From Actinomadura rifamycini DSM 43936 (GTDB lineage Bacteria > Actinomycetota > Actinomycetes > Streptosporangiales > Streptosporangiaceae), in contig NZ_AULB01000013.1 in assembly GCF_000425065.1 (NCBI RefSeq), forward strand, positions 181,428 through 245,427: a stretch of 64,000 bases of DNA, written 5' to 3'. The translations under genes were made by a program, and so were the position numbers. The notes under the pieces are model-generated. The model had not been told where the DNA came from and made no database searches. It saw only the letters and a program-made list of their open reading frames with translations. Of the stretch, positions 32,853 to 41,536 are shown piece after piece. The stretch's first letter is position 1, and every line of letters starts with the position of its first letter.

Positions 32853-32874
32853 GGGGCCGTCCGGGCACGGCCCC
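32853..32874 (+). terminator. Hairpin terminator after cytidylate-kinase-like gene
   Basis: Perfect 8-bp arms GGGGCCGT/ACGGCCCC with a 6-nt loop, seven bases past the stop codon. Confidence 0.55.
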
Positions 32875-32943
32875 CGGCGTGCCACGCCGACCGCGCGCAC
32901 GTCCGGGACACGGACATACCCGGTTACAGAGGGAGCATCTGTC

Positions 32944-34347
32944 GTGGCGAGCGTGCCGAGCGTTTCGTACTCCATCACCGTCCGGCTGGAGGTCCCCGCC
33001 GGCGGCAGGGCCGTAAGCCAGATCACCCACGTGGTGGAGAACGCGGGCGGCATCGTCACCGCGCTCGACGTGAACACCGCCGGGCACGAGACGCTCCGCA
33101 TCGACGTGACGATCGCCACCCGCGACACCCAGCACGCCGAGGCCATCGCCGCGGCGCTGGAGCAGCTCGACGCCATCAAGATCCACAAGGTCAGCGACCG
33201 CACGTTCCTGATGCACCTCGGCGGCAAGATCGAGATGTCGTCGAAGGTCCCGCTGCGCAACCGCGACGAACTCTCCATGGCCTACACGCCCGGCGTCGCC
33301 CGCGTCTCCCTCGCGATCGCCCGCAACCCCGAGGACGTCCGGCGGCTGACGATCAAACGCAACAGCGTCGCCGTCGTCACCGACGGCTCCGCCGTCCTCG
33401 GCCTCGGCAACATCGGCCCCGAAGCCGCCCTGCCCGTCATGGAGGGCAAGGCCGCGCTGTTCAAGCGGTTCGCCGGCATCGACGCCTGGCCGATCTGCCT
33501 CGACACGCAGGACACCGACGAGATCGTCCGGACCGTCCAGATCCTCGCCCCCGCGTTCGGCGGCATCAACCTCGAGGACATCTCCGCCCCCCGCTGCTTC
33601 GAGGTCGAGGCCCGCCTCCGCGAACTCCTCGACATCCCCGTCTTCCACGACGACCAGCACGGCACCGCGATCTGCGTGCTCGCCGCCCTCACCAACGCGC
33701 TCCGCGTCGTCGGCAAGGACCTGTCGTCCGTCCGCATCACGATGGCGGGCGCGGGCGCCGCGGGCAGCGCCATCCTCAAGCTGCTCATGCACGCGGGCGC
33801 CCGCGACCTGATCGTCTGCGACTACCGCGGCGCCGTCCACGCGGGCCGCGACGACCTCGACGACTCGCTCCGCTGGATCGCCGAGCACACGAACACCGCC
33901 GGCTACGCGGGCGACCTGCGCGGCGCCGTCAAGGAGGCCGACGTCTTCATCGGCGTCTCGGCCCCCGGCATCCTCACCGGCGACGACATCGCCACCATGA
34001 ACGACGACGCGATCGTCTTCGCCCTCGCCAACCCCGAGCCCGAGGTCTCGCCGGACGAGGCACGCGAGCACGCCGCCGTCGTCGCCACCGGCCGCAGCGA
34101 CTACCCGAACCAGATCAACAACGTCCTCGCGTTCCCCGGCGTGTTCCGCGGCCTCCTCGACGCCCAGGCGGACGTCGTCACCCTCGACATGCTCGCCGCG
34201 GCCGCCGCCGCGCTCGCCGAAGTGGTCACCCCGGAGGAGATCGGCCCGAACTACATCATCCCGAGCGTGTTTCACCCGGACGTGAGCTCCCGCGTCGCGG
34301 GCGCCGTCCGCGAGGCCGCCGGCGGCCGCCCCCGCACGGAGGCGTGA
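32944..34347 (+). CDS. NAD-dependent malic enzyme with N-terminal ACT domain
   Basis: 467 aa. ACT domain at ~1-85 (SYSITVRLEVPAGGRAVSQITHVVENAGGIV). Malic catalytic core: MAYTPGVARVSLAI (catalytic Tyr), LGLGNIGPEAALPVMEGKAALFKRFAGIDAWP (Lys) and FHDDQHGTAICVLAAL (metal ligands). NAD-binding domain: MAGAGAAGSAILKLLMHAGA. It decarboxylates malate to pyruvate with NAD+, and the ACT domain probably gives allosteric control by an amino acid or other ligand. GTG start with GGGAG upstream. Confidence 0.93.
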   Translation: MASVPSVSYSITVRLEVPAGGRAVSQITHVVENAGGIVTALDVNTAGHETLRIDVTIATRDTQHAEAIAAALEQLDAIKIHKVSDRTFLMHLGGKIEMSSKVPLRNRDELSMAYTPGVARVSLAIARNPEDVRRLTIKRNSVAVVTDGSAVLGLGNIGPEAALPVMEGKAALFKRFAGIDAWPICLDTQDTDEIVRTVQILAPAFGGINLEDISAPRCFEVEARLRELLDIPVFHDDQHGTAICVLAALTNALRVVGKDLSSVRITMAGAGAAGSAILKLLMHAGARDLIVCDYRGAVHAGRDDLDDSLRWIAEHTNTAGYAGDLRGAVKEADVFIGVSAPGILTGDDIATMNDDAIVFALANPEPEVSPDEAREHAAVVATGRSDYPNQINNVLAFPGVFRGLLDAQADVVTLDMLAAAAAALAEVVTPEEIGPNYIIPSVFHPDVSSRVAGAVREAAGGRPRTEA

Positions 34348-34350
34348 CCG

Positions 34351-34974
34351 TCACTTCTGCAGCATCTTCTCCTTGCGGCGGGGCCACACGCCCCCGTACC
34401 AGAAGATGACCCCGCCGGTGACCAGGGCGGCGAGGGCGGTGGCGCCGCGCGCCCACAGCACCCCGTCGTCCTGGCCGGTGTAGGGCAGCTCGGACGGCCC
34501 GTCGCCCGGCGCCCCCGCACCGGCGCAGTTCGCCTCGACGGTCTCGGACGCGACCCGCTCGTTCGCCCACGCGACCTGCACCCGCGTACGCCGGTCCTCC
34601 CGCACCTCGACGTCCACCGTGCGCGACTCGCCGCCGCCCAGCCGCCCGGGGATCGCGGCCGTGTCGTCGTTCTTCTCGATGCTGAAGTCCGCGGGCCGCG
34701 ACCCGGTGTTCCGGACGCGCACCGGGACCGTCCGCCCCGGGCACGACACCGACCCGATCTCCGCCGTCAGCGCCGCCTTGCCCGACGCCGACGGCGCGGG
34801 CGACTCGCGCGGCGACTCCGAACCGGACCCGGACGCCGACGGGGACGGCGAGGTCGTCCCGTTCGACGCGGGCGTCGCCGCCCTGGAGTCGTCCCCTCCC
34901 AGCAGCGGGGGGATGGCGATGAACGCCGCGAGGGCGAAGAACACGGCGGCGATGACGACCCTGGGCAACTGCAT
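34351..34974 (-). CDS. LPXTG-type cell-wall-anchored protein
   Basis: 207 aa. N-terminal membrane segment (MQLPRVVIAAVFFALAAFIAI), a Ser/Pro/Gly-rich stalk (~35-70), a small domain with two cysteines (VSCPGRTVPVRV, VEANCAGA), then the sorting signal LPYTGQDDG, a hydrophobic stretch and RRKEKMLQK. The C-terminus is a full sortase signal. The domain between the cysteines resembles DUF11/CARDB-type envelope modules. No sortase gene lies in the window. Convergent with the malic enzyme gene, 3 bp apart. Confidence 0.8.
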   Translation of the reverse strand: MQLPRVVIAAVFFALAAFIAIPPLLGGDDSRAATPASNGTTSPSPSASGSGSESPRESPAPSASGKAALTAEIGSVSCPGRTVPVRVRNTGSRPADFSIEKNDDTAAIPGRLGGGESRTVDVEVREDRRTRVQVAWANERVASETVEANCAGAGAPGDGPSELPYTGQDDGVLWARGATALAALVTGGVIFWYGGVWPRRKEKMLQK

Positions 34975-35137
34975 CGCTGTCCTCCCCGGGCCCGCGGGCG
35001 CGGGCGTCCGATGGTCCGAGAGATCATTCTCAACCTGTGCTGTTGTGCTGCCGATATCCCCGTCGATAGGTGTACGTACCAAGGTAACGAGAAGGGGGGC
35101 GTGCCGCCGAGGGTCGGCGCAACGCATGATGGAACCC

Positions 35138-35713
35138 ATGGAAGACGGCATCAGGGTGGGGCTACTGCTCGTCGCGACCCCTCAGCTGGAGGATCCCAAC
35201 TTCAAGCGCAGCGTGGTCCTGCTGGTCGAGCACGACATGGACGGGGGGACGCTCGGCGTCGTCCTCAACCGGCCGACCGAGGTTCCGGTCGACCGGGTGC
35301 TCCCGCCGTGGGCCGAACTCGTCACCGGGCCGTCCGTGGTGTTCCAGGGCGGGCCCGTGGCGCTCGACAACGCGCTCGCCCTGGCCCGCCTTCCCGGCGA
35401 GGACGAACCGCTCGGCTGGCGCGCTCTGGAGGGCGGCGCCGAGGTGTCCCGGGTCGGCCTCGTCGACCTGGAGGCGCCGCCCGGGCTGCTGGCGGCCGAA
35501 CTGCTCCAGTTCCGGGTGTTCGCGGGCTACGCCGGGTGGTCCGCGGGGCAGCTGCGCACGGAGATCGAGGAGGGGGCGTGGTACCTGGTGCCCGCCGAGG
35601 CGGGCGACGTGTTCGCCCCCGACCCCGACCGCCTCTGGTCCGACGTCCTCCGCCGCCAGGGCGGCGACCTGGCGTTCGTCTCGACGTACCCTGAGGACCC
35701 GACGCTGAATTAA
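35138..35713 (+). CDS. YqgE/AlgH family (UPF0301) protein
   Basis: 191 aa: GIRVGLLLVATPQLEDPNFKRSVVLLVEHDMDGGTLGVVLNRPT is the diagnostic start, followed by VVFQGGPVALDNALALARL and FRVFAGYAGWSAGQLRTEIEEGAWYLVPA. The family is conserved but its molecular role is open; AlgH is linked to alginate regulation in Pseudomonas. Three in-frame ATGs occur within 13 bases; MEDGIR is chosen to match family length. It reads into the DUF3039 gene 11 bp downstream. Confidence 0.92.
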   Translation: MEDGIRVGLLLVATPQLEDPNFKRSVVLLVEHDMDGGTLGVVLNRPTEVPVDRVLPPWAELVTGPSVVFQGGPVALDNALALARLPGEDEPLGWRALEGGAEVSRVGLVDLEAPPGLLAAELLQFRVFAGYAGWSAGQLRTEIEEGAWYLVPAEAGDVFAPDPDRLWSDVLRRQGGDLAFVSTYPEDPTLN

Positions 35714-35724
35714 GGTGTGATGAC

Positions 35725-35988
35725 GTGAGCACGAAGATCCTTCCCGATGGCGACACCCGGACGGACGTACGGCCGGATCTGTCGCACGGTGACGGCGACC
35801 ACGAGCGGTTCGCCCACTACGTGAAGAAAGCGAAGATCACCGAGAGCGCGGTGAGCGGCACGCCGGTGATCGCGCTCTGCGGCAAGGTGTGGGTGCCGAA
35901 CCGCGACCCGAAGAAGTACCCCGTGTGCCCGGAGTGCAAGGAGATCTACGAGTCCATGCAGTCGGGCGGCGACAAGAACGACGGCTGA
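35725..35988 (+). CDS. DUF3039 small zinc-finger-like protein
   Basis: 87 aa. HERFAHYVKKAKITESAVSGTPVIALCGKVWVPNRDPKKYPVCPECKEIYE is the DUF3039 core, with one Cys in ALCGK and a C-x2-C (VCPEC) that probably bind zinc, plus a His. GTG start, 11 bp after the AlgH stop. In actinobacteria this gene is regularly followed by the SF2 helicase found here, which hints at a joint function in nucleic-acid processing (inference). A hairpin terminator lies between them. Confidence 0.9.
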   Translation: MSTKILPDGDTRTDVRPDLSHGDGDHERFAHYVKKAKITESAVSGTPVIALCGKVWVPNRDPKKYPVCPECKEIYESMQSGGDKNDG

Positions 35989-36060
35989 GTCCGCCGATGC
36001 GGGACGGCGCGGCGCCCCGGGGTGCCGGCCGTCGTTTTCGCGTGCCGTCGTGAAGGGGCG

Positions 36061-36090
36061 GACACGCCCGGGATGCGGCGCGGGCGTGTC
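36061..36090 (+). terminator. Hairpin terminator after DUF3039 gene
   Basis: Perfect 10-bp arms GACACGCCCG/CGGGCGTGTC with a 10-nt loop, ~70 bp past the DUF3039 stop and before the helicase promoter. Confidence 0.6.
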
Positions 36091-36166
36091 GGCTGGTCGC
36101 GGTGTGGATCGCGGCACAGGTTGGGCTCGGAGGGCACGATCTGTCGGTCCCGGTATGTAGCCTGCT

Positions 36167-37936
36167 ATGACCGTGAGCACCTTCGCCGCACCGAGCATGC
36201 CCCCCGCGTTCCCCGAACGGGCCGCCTGGGGGACGGCGTCGTCCCTGCGCGCCTGGCAGCAGCAGGCGCTCGAGGCGTACTTCGGGACGGACGGGCAGCA
36301 GCCGGGCCCGCGCGACTTCCTCGCCGTCGCGACGCCCGGCGCGGGCAAGACGACGTTCGCGCTGCGGCTCGCGCGGGAGCTGATGGAGCGGCGGGCCGTC
36401 GCGGCGGTGACGGTCGTGTGCCCGACCGAGCACCTGAAGCGGCAGTGGGCCGAGTCGGCGGCGCGCGTGGGGATCAAGCTCGACCCCGAGTGGCAGAACA
36501 GCAGCGGCCCCGTCGGCAAGGACTTCCACGGCGTCGCGGTGACGTACGCGACGGTGGCGGCGCGGCCGGCGCTGCACCGGAACCGGACGGAGTCCCGCAA
36601 GACGCTCGTGATCTTCGACGAGGTGCACCACGCGGGGGACGGCCTGTCCTGGGGCGACGCGGTCCGGGAGGCGTTCGAGCCGGCGGCGCGGCGGCTGTCG
36701 CTGTCGGGCACGCCGTTCCGGACCGACATCAACCCGATCCCGTTCGTGGAGTACGAGGAGGGGCCGGACGGCGTCCGGCGGAGCCGCGCGGACTACACGT
36801 ACGGGTACGGGCCCGCGCTGGCCGACGGCGTCGTGCGTCCGGTGATCTTCCTGGCGTACGCGGGGGAGATGCGGTGGCGGACGCGGGCGGGCGACGAGAT
36901 CACCGCGACGCTCGGCGAGCCCCTGACGCAGGACCAGACGTCGCAGGCGTGGCGGGCGGCGCTCGACCCGAAGGGCGACTGGATCCGGCAGGTGATCGCG
37001 GCGGCGGACCGGCGGCTGACCGAGCTGCGGCGGGTGATCCCGGACGCGGGCGGGCTGGTGATCGCGACCGATCACGAGACCGCGCGGGCCTACGCGAAGA
37101 TGCTGCGCGCGGTGACGGGCGAGGGCGCGACGATCGTCCTGTCGGACGACCCGTCGGCGTCGAAGAAGATCAAGCAGTTCAGCGACACCGAGGACCGGTG
37201 GATGGTCGCGGTCCGGATGGTGTCGGAGGGCGTCGACATCCCGCGGCTGTGCGTGGGCGTGTACGCGACGTCGACGAGCACGCCGCTGTTCTTCGCGCAG
37301 GCGATCGGGCGTTTCGTCCGGGCGCGCAAGCGGGGCGAGACGGCGTCGGTGTTCCTGCCGTCGGTGCCGACGCTGATGGGGCACGCGGCGGAGCTGGAGG
37401 AGGAGCGCGACCACGTGCTCGACCGTCCGGTCCGCGAGGACGGCCTGGACGACGACCTGATCGCCGAGGCGAACAAGCGGCAGGACACCCCCGACGTGGG
37501 GGAGGAGCTGCCGTTCGAGACGGTCGAGGCGTCCGCGACGTTCGACCGGGTGCTGTACGACGGCGGCGAGTTCGGCATGCACGCGACGCCGGGGTCGGCC
37601 GAGGAGGAGGAGTACCTCGGCATTCCGGGGCTGCTGGAGCCCGACCAGGTGTCGGCGCTGCTGCGCAAGCGGCAGGCGGAGCAGCTCGCGGGGTCGCGGA
37701 AGAAGACGGGTGATCCGCGCGCCGACCGGACCGCCGCCGAGGACATCGCGGCCCTGCGGCGGGAGCTGAACGGCCTGGTCAACGCGTGGAACCACCGGAC
37801 GGGCCAGCCGCAGGGCGTGATCCACAACGAGTTGCGGCGGCAGTGCGGCGGCCCGGCGGTGCCGCAGGCGAGCGCGTCGGAGATCCGGGCGCGGATCACG
37901 AAGATCCGCGAGTGGGCGGCGCGCCGCCGGGGCTGA
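36167..37936 (+). CDS. DEAD/DEAH-box SF2 helicase (XPB/RecQ-like branch)
   Basis: 589 aa. Motif I VATPGAGKTTFALRLA (~45-60), motif II VIFDEVHH, motif III LSGTPFR, and C-terminal motifs V and VI (VRMVSEGVDIPRLCVGVYAT, FFAQAIGRFVRAR). The last ~130 residues (after EEYLGIPGLLEPDQVSALLRKRQ) are a family-specific domain ending in ITKIREWAARRRG. It should unwind or translocate on DNA or RNA. It follows the DUF3039 gene, a pairing conserved in actinobacteria. Convergent with gluconokinase. Confidence 0.9.
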   Translation: MTVSTFAAPSMPPAFPERAAWGTASSLRAWQQQALEAYFGTDGQQPGPRDFLAVATPGAGKTTFALRLARELMERRAVAAVTVVCPTEHLKRQWAESAARVGIKLDPEWQNSSGPVGKDFHGVAVTYATVAARPALHRNRTESRKTLVIFDEVHHAGDGLSWGDAVREAFEPAARRLSLSGTPFRTDINPIPFVEYEEGPDGVRRSRADYTYGYGPALADGVVRPVIFLAYAGEMRWRTRAGDEITATLGEPLTQDQTSQAWRAALDPKGDWIRQVIAAADRRLTELRRVIPDAGGLVIATDHETARAYAKMLRAVTGEGATIVLSDDPSASKKIKQFSDTEDRWMVAVRMVSEGVDIPRLCVGVYATSTSTPLFFAQAIGRFVRARKRGETASVFLPSVPTLMGHAAELEEERDHVLDRPVREDGLDDDLIAEANKRQDTPDVGEELPFETVEASATFDRVLYDGGEFGMHATPGSAEEEEYLGIPGLLEPDQVSALLRKRQAEQLAGSRKKTGDPRADRTAAEDIAALRRELNGLVNAWNHRTGQPQGVIHNELRRQCGGPAVPQASASEIRARITKIREWAARRRG

Positions 37937-37939
37937 GGG

Positions 37940-38461
37940 TCAGCGGCCGACGGCGGCGCGGATGCGGTCGACGATCGCTTCGGGCGTGTCGTCGGCGGGG
38001 ACGGTGAGGACGTCCTCGCCGGGGCCGGGGCGCTCGTAGTCGGCGAACTGGCTGTCGAGCAGGTCGGCTTTGAAGAAGTGGCCCTTGCGTTCGCGCATGC
38101 GTGCGGCGATCGTGTCGCGGTCGCCGTCCAGGAGGACGAGCCGGACGCGGTCGGCGCGGCCTTCGAGGAGGATGTCGCGGTAGGCGCGCTTGAGGGCGGA
38201 GCAGGTGACGACGCCCGGTTCGCCCGTGCGGATGCGCCCGTCCATCCAGGTGCCGATGGCGCGCAGCCACGGCATGCGGTCGGCGTCGGTGAGGGGGACG
38301 CCGGAGCGCATTTTGGCGATGTTCTCGGGGGAGTGGAAGTCGTCGGCCTCGGCGTAGTCCCAGCCGAGGCGTTCGGCGAGGAGCGTGCCGACGGTCGTCT
38401 TGCCGCTGCCGGACACGCCGCCGACCACAATGATCTCGGGAGGCTTCACGTCATTCGTCAC
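37940..38461 (-). CDS. gntK: Gluconokinase
   Basis: 173 aa. P-loop GGVSGSGKTTVGTLLAERLGW, then ADDFHSPENIAKMRSGVPLTDADRMPWL (gluconate-binding region), CSALKRAYRDILL and the lid GHFFKADLLDSQF. This is the full GntK signature. It phosphorylates gluconate to 6-phosphogluconate, feeding the pentose phosphate pathway. GTG start. The stop of the convergent helicase gene is 3 bp away, and the nicotinamidase gene lies 3 bp upstream on the same strand. Confidence 0.93.
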   Translation of the reverse strand: MTNDVKPPEIIVVGGVSGSGKTTVGTLLAERLGWDYAEADDFHSPENIAKMRSGVPLTDADRMPWLRAIGTWMDGRIRTGEPGVVTCSALKRAYRDILLEGRADRVRLVLLDGDRDTIAARMRERKGHFFKADLLDSQFADYERPGPGEDVLTVPADDTPEAIVDRIRAAVGR

Positions 38462-38464
38462 GGT

Positions 38465-39046
38465 TCAGGATTTCACCACCGGGGTGCCGGAGAGCGCGAC
38501 GCCCTCCCGCGCGAGTTCGTCGAGGGCGCGGTCGGTGGTCGCGCGGGCGACCCCGGCCGTGAGGTCGAGCAGGACGGTCGTGCGGAGGCCGCCGCGGGCG
38601 GCGTCGACGGCGGTGGCGCGGACGCAGTGGTCGGTGGCGATGCCGACGATGTCGACGGTGTCGACGCCGTGGGCGGTGAGCCAGTCGGCGAGCGGGACGT
38701 CGTCGTCGGTGGCGCCTTCGAAGCCGCTGTAGGCGGCCGTCTCGCGGCCCTTGCTGAACACGGCCTCGATGTCGGCGAGCGCGAGGTTGTCGTGGAAGTC
38801 GGCGCCGGGGGTGCCGATGACGCAGTGCGGCGGCCAGGTGTCGACGTAGTCGGGTTCGGCGGAGAAGTGCCCGCCCGGGTCGAGGTGGAAGTCGCGGGTG
38901 GCGACGATGTGCGCGTAGTCGGGGCGGTTGGCCGAGACGTGCCCGGAGATGGCCGTGGCGACGTCCGCGCCGCCGGCGACGGCCAGCGAGCCGCCCTCGC
39001 AGAAGTCGTTCTGCACGTCCACGATGATCAGAGCCTTCTTGCCCAT
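38465..39046 (-). CDS. pncA: Nicotinamidase (isochorismatase family)
   Basis: 193 aa. ALIIVDVQNDFCEGGSL has the catalytic Asp and D-x-F-C-E start, ATRDFHLDPGGHFS the metal-binding D-x-H, SKGRETAAYSGFEG the catalytic Lys, and GIATDHCVRATAVDA the nucleophilic Cys. It hydrolyses nicotinamide to nicotinate, which the NAPRT encoded just upstream (92 bp) converts to NaMN; the two form the Preiss-Handler salvage route. The gluconokinase gene follows closely. Confidence 0.92.
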   Translation of the reverse strand: MGKKALIIVDVQNDFCEGGSLAVAGGADVATAISGHVSANRPDYAHIVATRDFHLDPGGHFSAEPDYVDTWPPHCVIGTPGADFHDNLALADIEAVFSKGRETAAYSGFEGATDDDVPLADWLTAHGVDTVDIVGIATDHCVRATAVDAARGGLRTTVLLDLTAGVARATTDRALDELAREGVALSGTPVVKS

Positions 39047-39138
39047 GACCGCTCCCGTCGTCGTTCCGCGGGGCTCCACCCCGGCGTGTCCCCCACCTTG
39101 GACGCTATCCCAGTCCGGGGCGCGGAGGAACCTGCCGG

Positions 39139-40467
39139 TCAGGGGCGCGCGGCGTCGTCGACGAACTCGGTGGGCAGCGCGGGCTCGCCGCGGGACAGCT
39201 GGAGGGCCGTCGGGGGCAGCTCGCCGACGGCGCGGGCGTGCCGGTCGCGGGCGTCCCGCAGCGGCTCGCGCCCGACGATCTCGCCGTCCCGGACGAGCGG
39301 GACCTGGAGCACGCGGTCGCGGGGGCCGTGCGCGGGCTCCCCGGTGGTGACCGTCTCGGCGTAGGCGGTGCCGTGCGGGTCGACGCGCCGGACGGCGGCC
39401 TTGCGCCCGCCGCGGCTGGGCTTGCCGGTCGACCGCTTGGCGACCGGGCGCATCGGCGCGCCGGGGCCGGGCGCGTCGGCGCGGGCGACGAGCTTGTAGA
39501 CGAGGGAGGCGGTGGGCGCGCCGGACCCGGTGACGAGGGACGTGCCGACGCCGTAGCCGTCGACGGGCGCGGCGGCGAGGGCGGCGATGCCGTACTCGTC
39601 GAGGTCGCCGGTGACGACGATGCGGGTGTCGCGGGCGCCGAGGGAGTCGAGCTGGTCGCGGACGCGGCGGGCCATGACCGCGAGGTCGCCGGAGTCGATG
39701 CGGACGGCGCCGAGCGCGGGTCCGGCGAGTTCGACGGCGGTGCGGACGGCGCGTTCGACGTCGTAGGTGTCGATCAGAAGCGTCGTGGATTCGCCATGGG
39801 AAGCGAGCTGCGCTTCGAACGCGTGGCGTTCGCTGTCGTGCAGGAGCGTGAACGAGTGCGCGCTCGTCCCCGCCGTGGGCACACCGTAAAGCCGTCCGGC
39901 CTCGAGGTTCGATGTGGTGGCGAACCCCGCGACGTAGGCTGCGCGCGCCGACGCCACGGCCGCGCGTTCGTGTGCGCGCCGCGAGCCCATCTCGATGAGG
40001 GGACGGCCCTGCGCGGCCTGCACCATGCGGGACGCGGCGGACGCGATGGCGCAGTCGTGGTTGAGGATCGACAGCACGACGGTCTCGAGCAGGACGGCCT
40101 CGGCGAACGTGCCCTCGACCCGCAGGATCGGCGATCCCGGGAAGTAGCAGTCGCCTTCGGGGTAGCCCCAGACGTCTCCGGTGAAGCGGTACTTCTCCAG
40201 CCATTGCGCCGTGGGCTCGTCGACGACGCCGTTCGAGGCGAGCCAGTCCAGTTCGTCCGTCCCGAAGCGGAACGCCTCGATCGCGTCGAGGAGGCGCCCG
40301 GTCCCGCCGACGACGCCGTACCGGCGCCCGGCCGGGAGGCTGCGCGCGAACACCTCGAACACGGCGGGCCGGTCGGCCGTTCCGCTGCGCAGCGCCGCCT
40401 GCAGCATGGTGAGCTCGTACCGGTCGGTCAGCAGCGCGGTGCCGCCCGTTCCTTCACCTGTGTCCAC
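39139..40467 (-). CDS. pncB: Nicotinate phosphoribosyltransferase
   Basis: 442 aa. LLTDRYELTMLQAALRSGTADRPAVFEVFARSLP is the family N-terminus; EMGSRRAHERAAVASARAAYVAGFATTSN and VPTAGTSAHSFTLLHDSE (autophosphorylated His region), and RIDSGDLAVMARRVRDQLDSLG follow. It makes nicotinate mononucleotide from nicotinate and PRPP with ATP. Start GTG; the first ATG is far inside. Divergent from clpS, the same arrangement as pncB1 and clpS in mycobacteria. Confidence 0.94.
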   Translation of the reverse strand: MDTGEGTGGTALLTDRYELTMLQAALRSGTADRPAVFEVFARSLPAGRRYGVVGGTGRLLDAIEAFRFGTDELDWLASNGVVDEPTAQWLEKYRFTGDVWGYPEGDCYFPGSPILRVEGTFAEAVLLETVVLSILNHDCAIASAASRMVQAAQGRPLIEMGSRRAHERAAVASARAAYVAGFATTSNLEAGRLYGVPTAGTSAHSFTLLHDSERHAFEAQLASHGESTTLLIDTYDVERAVRTAVELAGPALGAVRIDSGDLAVMARRVRDQLDSLGARDTRIVVTGDLDEYGIAALAAAPVDGYGVGTSLVTGSGAPTASLVYKLVARADAPGPGAPMRPVAKRSTGKPSRGGRKAAVRRVDPHGTAYAETVTTGEPAHGPRDRVLQVPLVRDGEIVGREPLRDARDRHARAVGELPPTALQLSRGEPALPTEFVDDAARP

Positions 40468-40577
40468 AGGTGGCAGCCTAAGCCCCGGTGCGGGCACCAT
40501 GGACCTGGAGGCCGGTGCACCTAGCATCGGATGCGAGGGCGGACCGATCTCGCGGGCGAGAGGGGGAGACGCAGGCC

Positions 40578-40883
40578 ATGAGCGCCATGAGCACGGCGCC
40601 CGCACCGGTCGAGCTGGAGCGGCCGGACGTCGAGGAGGAGGCGCGCGCCGACCGGCCCTGGCTGGCGATCGTCTGGAACGACCCCATCAACCTCATGTCG
40701 TACGTCACGTACGTGTTCCAGACCGTGTTCGGCTACGCGAAACCCAAGGCGGAGAAGCTGATGCTGGACGTCCACCACAAAGGGCGGGCCGTCGTGGCCA
40801 AGGGCACCCGCGAGGAGATGGAGCGGGACGTCGAGATTCTGCATTCCTACGGGCTGTGGGCGACCGTGAAGCGGGACGACTGA
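40578..40883 (+). CDS. clpS: ClpS, ATP-dependent Clp protease adaptor
   Basis: 101 aa. [27 protein letters not shown] and [32 protein letters not shown] contain the N-end-rule pocket residues (N-D, M) and the ClpC/ClpA contact surface. It delivers N-degron substrates to the Clp protease. ATG at 40578 with AGGGGGAGA upstream; a second ATG nine bases later is also possible. The DUF2017 gene starts in its stop (TGATG), so the two are coupled. Confidence 0.95.
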   Translation: MSAMSTAPAPVELERPDVEEEARADRPWLAIVWNDPINLMSYVTYVFQTVFGYAKPKAEKLMLDVHHKGRAVVAKGTREEMERDVEILHSYGLWATVKRDD

Positions 40884-41461
40884 TGGCGGACGTCCGCCGG
40901 ACGCGGGCCGGCGTGCGGGTGCGGCTGGCGGCCGAGGAGTCGGGGCTGCTGGCGTCGCTGATGGAGCAGATGCTCGCGCTGATCGAGGGGTCGCCGGACG
41001 CGGGCGGCGCGGCCGGGTCGGGCCCGCCGGACGATCCGCTGGCGTCCATCGGCATCGCCGAGAAGGCCGAGAAGCCCGACGATCCGGTGCTCGCGCGGCT
41101 GTTCCCGGACGCGTACGGCGATCCGGGCGCGGAGGCGGGCCGCGAGGAGGCCGAGGCCGCCGGCGACTTCCGCCGCTACACCGAGATGGGGCTGCGGGAC
41201 GGCAAGCGCGACGCGGCCGCGACGGTGCTGAAGACGCTTCCCGGCGGGGGCGGCGGGGTGGTGCTGGACGACGAGCAGGCGCAGGTGTGGCTGCGCGCGC
41301 TGAACGACGTCCGGCTGGCACTGGGCACCCGGCTGGACATCAGCGAGGAGTGGTACGACGAGGCGGTGCGCCTCGATCGGGACGATCCGCGCACGCCGAT
41401 GTTCGCGGCGTACGACTGGCTCACGATGCTGCAGGAGAGCCTCGTCCAGGCGCTGTGGTGA
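40883..41461 (+). CDS. DUF2017 protein
   Basis: 192 aa soluble protein of the DUF2017 family: VRVRLAAEESGLLASLMEQMLALIEG, a variable acidic linker, DPVLARLFPDAYGD, YTEMGLRDGKRDAAATVLKTLP and LALGTRLDISEEWYDEAV. Always encoded next to clpS in actinobacteria (Rv1332 in M. tuberculosis) and possibly involved in Clp-dependent proteolysis, though this is unproven. Start overlaps the clpS stop by one base. Confidence 0.9.
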   Translation: MADVRRTRAGVRVRLAAEESGLLASLMEQMLALIEGSPDAGGAAGSGPPDDPLASIGIAEKAEKPDDPVLARLFPDAYGDPGAEAGREEAEAAGDFRRYTEMGLRDGKRDAAATVLKTLPGGGGGVVLDDEQAQVWLRALNDVRLALGTRLDISEEWYDEAVRLDRDDPRTPMFAAYDWLTMLQESLVQALW

Positions 41462-41523
41462 ACGGGGCGGCGGCGGGTCGTCCACAGTGCGGGCTCGGCG
41501 CGGAGCGCCGCCGCGCGTCCGGG

Positions 41524-41529
41524 TAGCCT
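41524..41529 (+). promoter_or_regulatory. -10 box of a leaderless promoter for mec
   Basis: TAGCCT ends seven bases before the ATG at 41537, with no binding site in between. Confidence 0.5.
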
Positions 41530-41536
41530 TCGGGAC

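Noticed and set aside
30249..33278. A ~1000-codon open frame on the minus strand
   Set aside because: It is the antisense of the imine reductase, F420-type, YbbN-like and kinase-like genes, has no recognisable domain and shows high-GC shadow composition.
36154..36163. TATGTAGCCT as a leaderless -10 for the helicase
   Set aside because: TAGCCT ends only three bases before the ATG and the alternative hexamer lacks the final T, so the spacing does not fit well enough to list.
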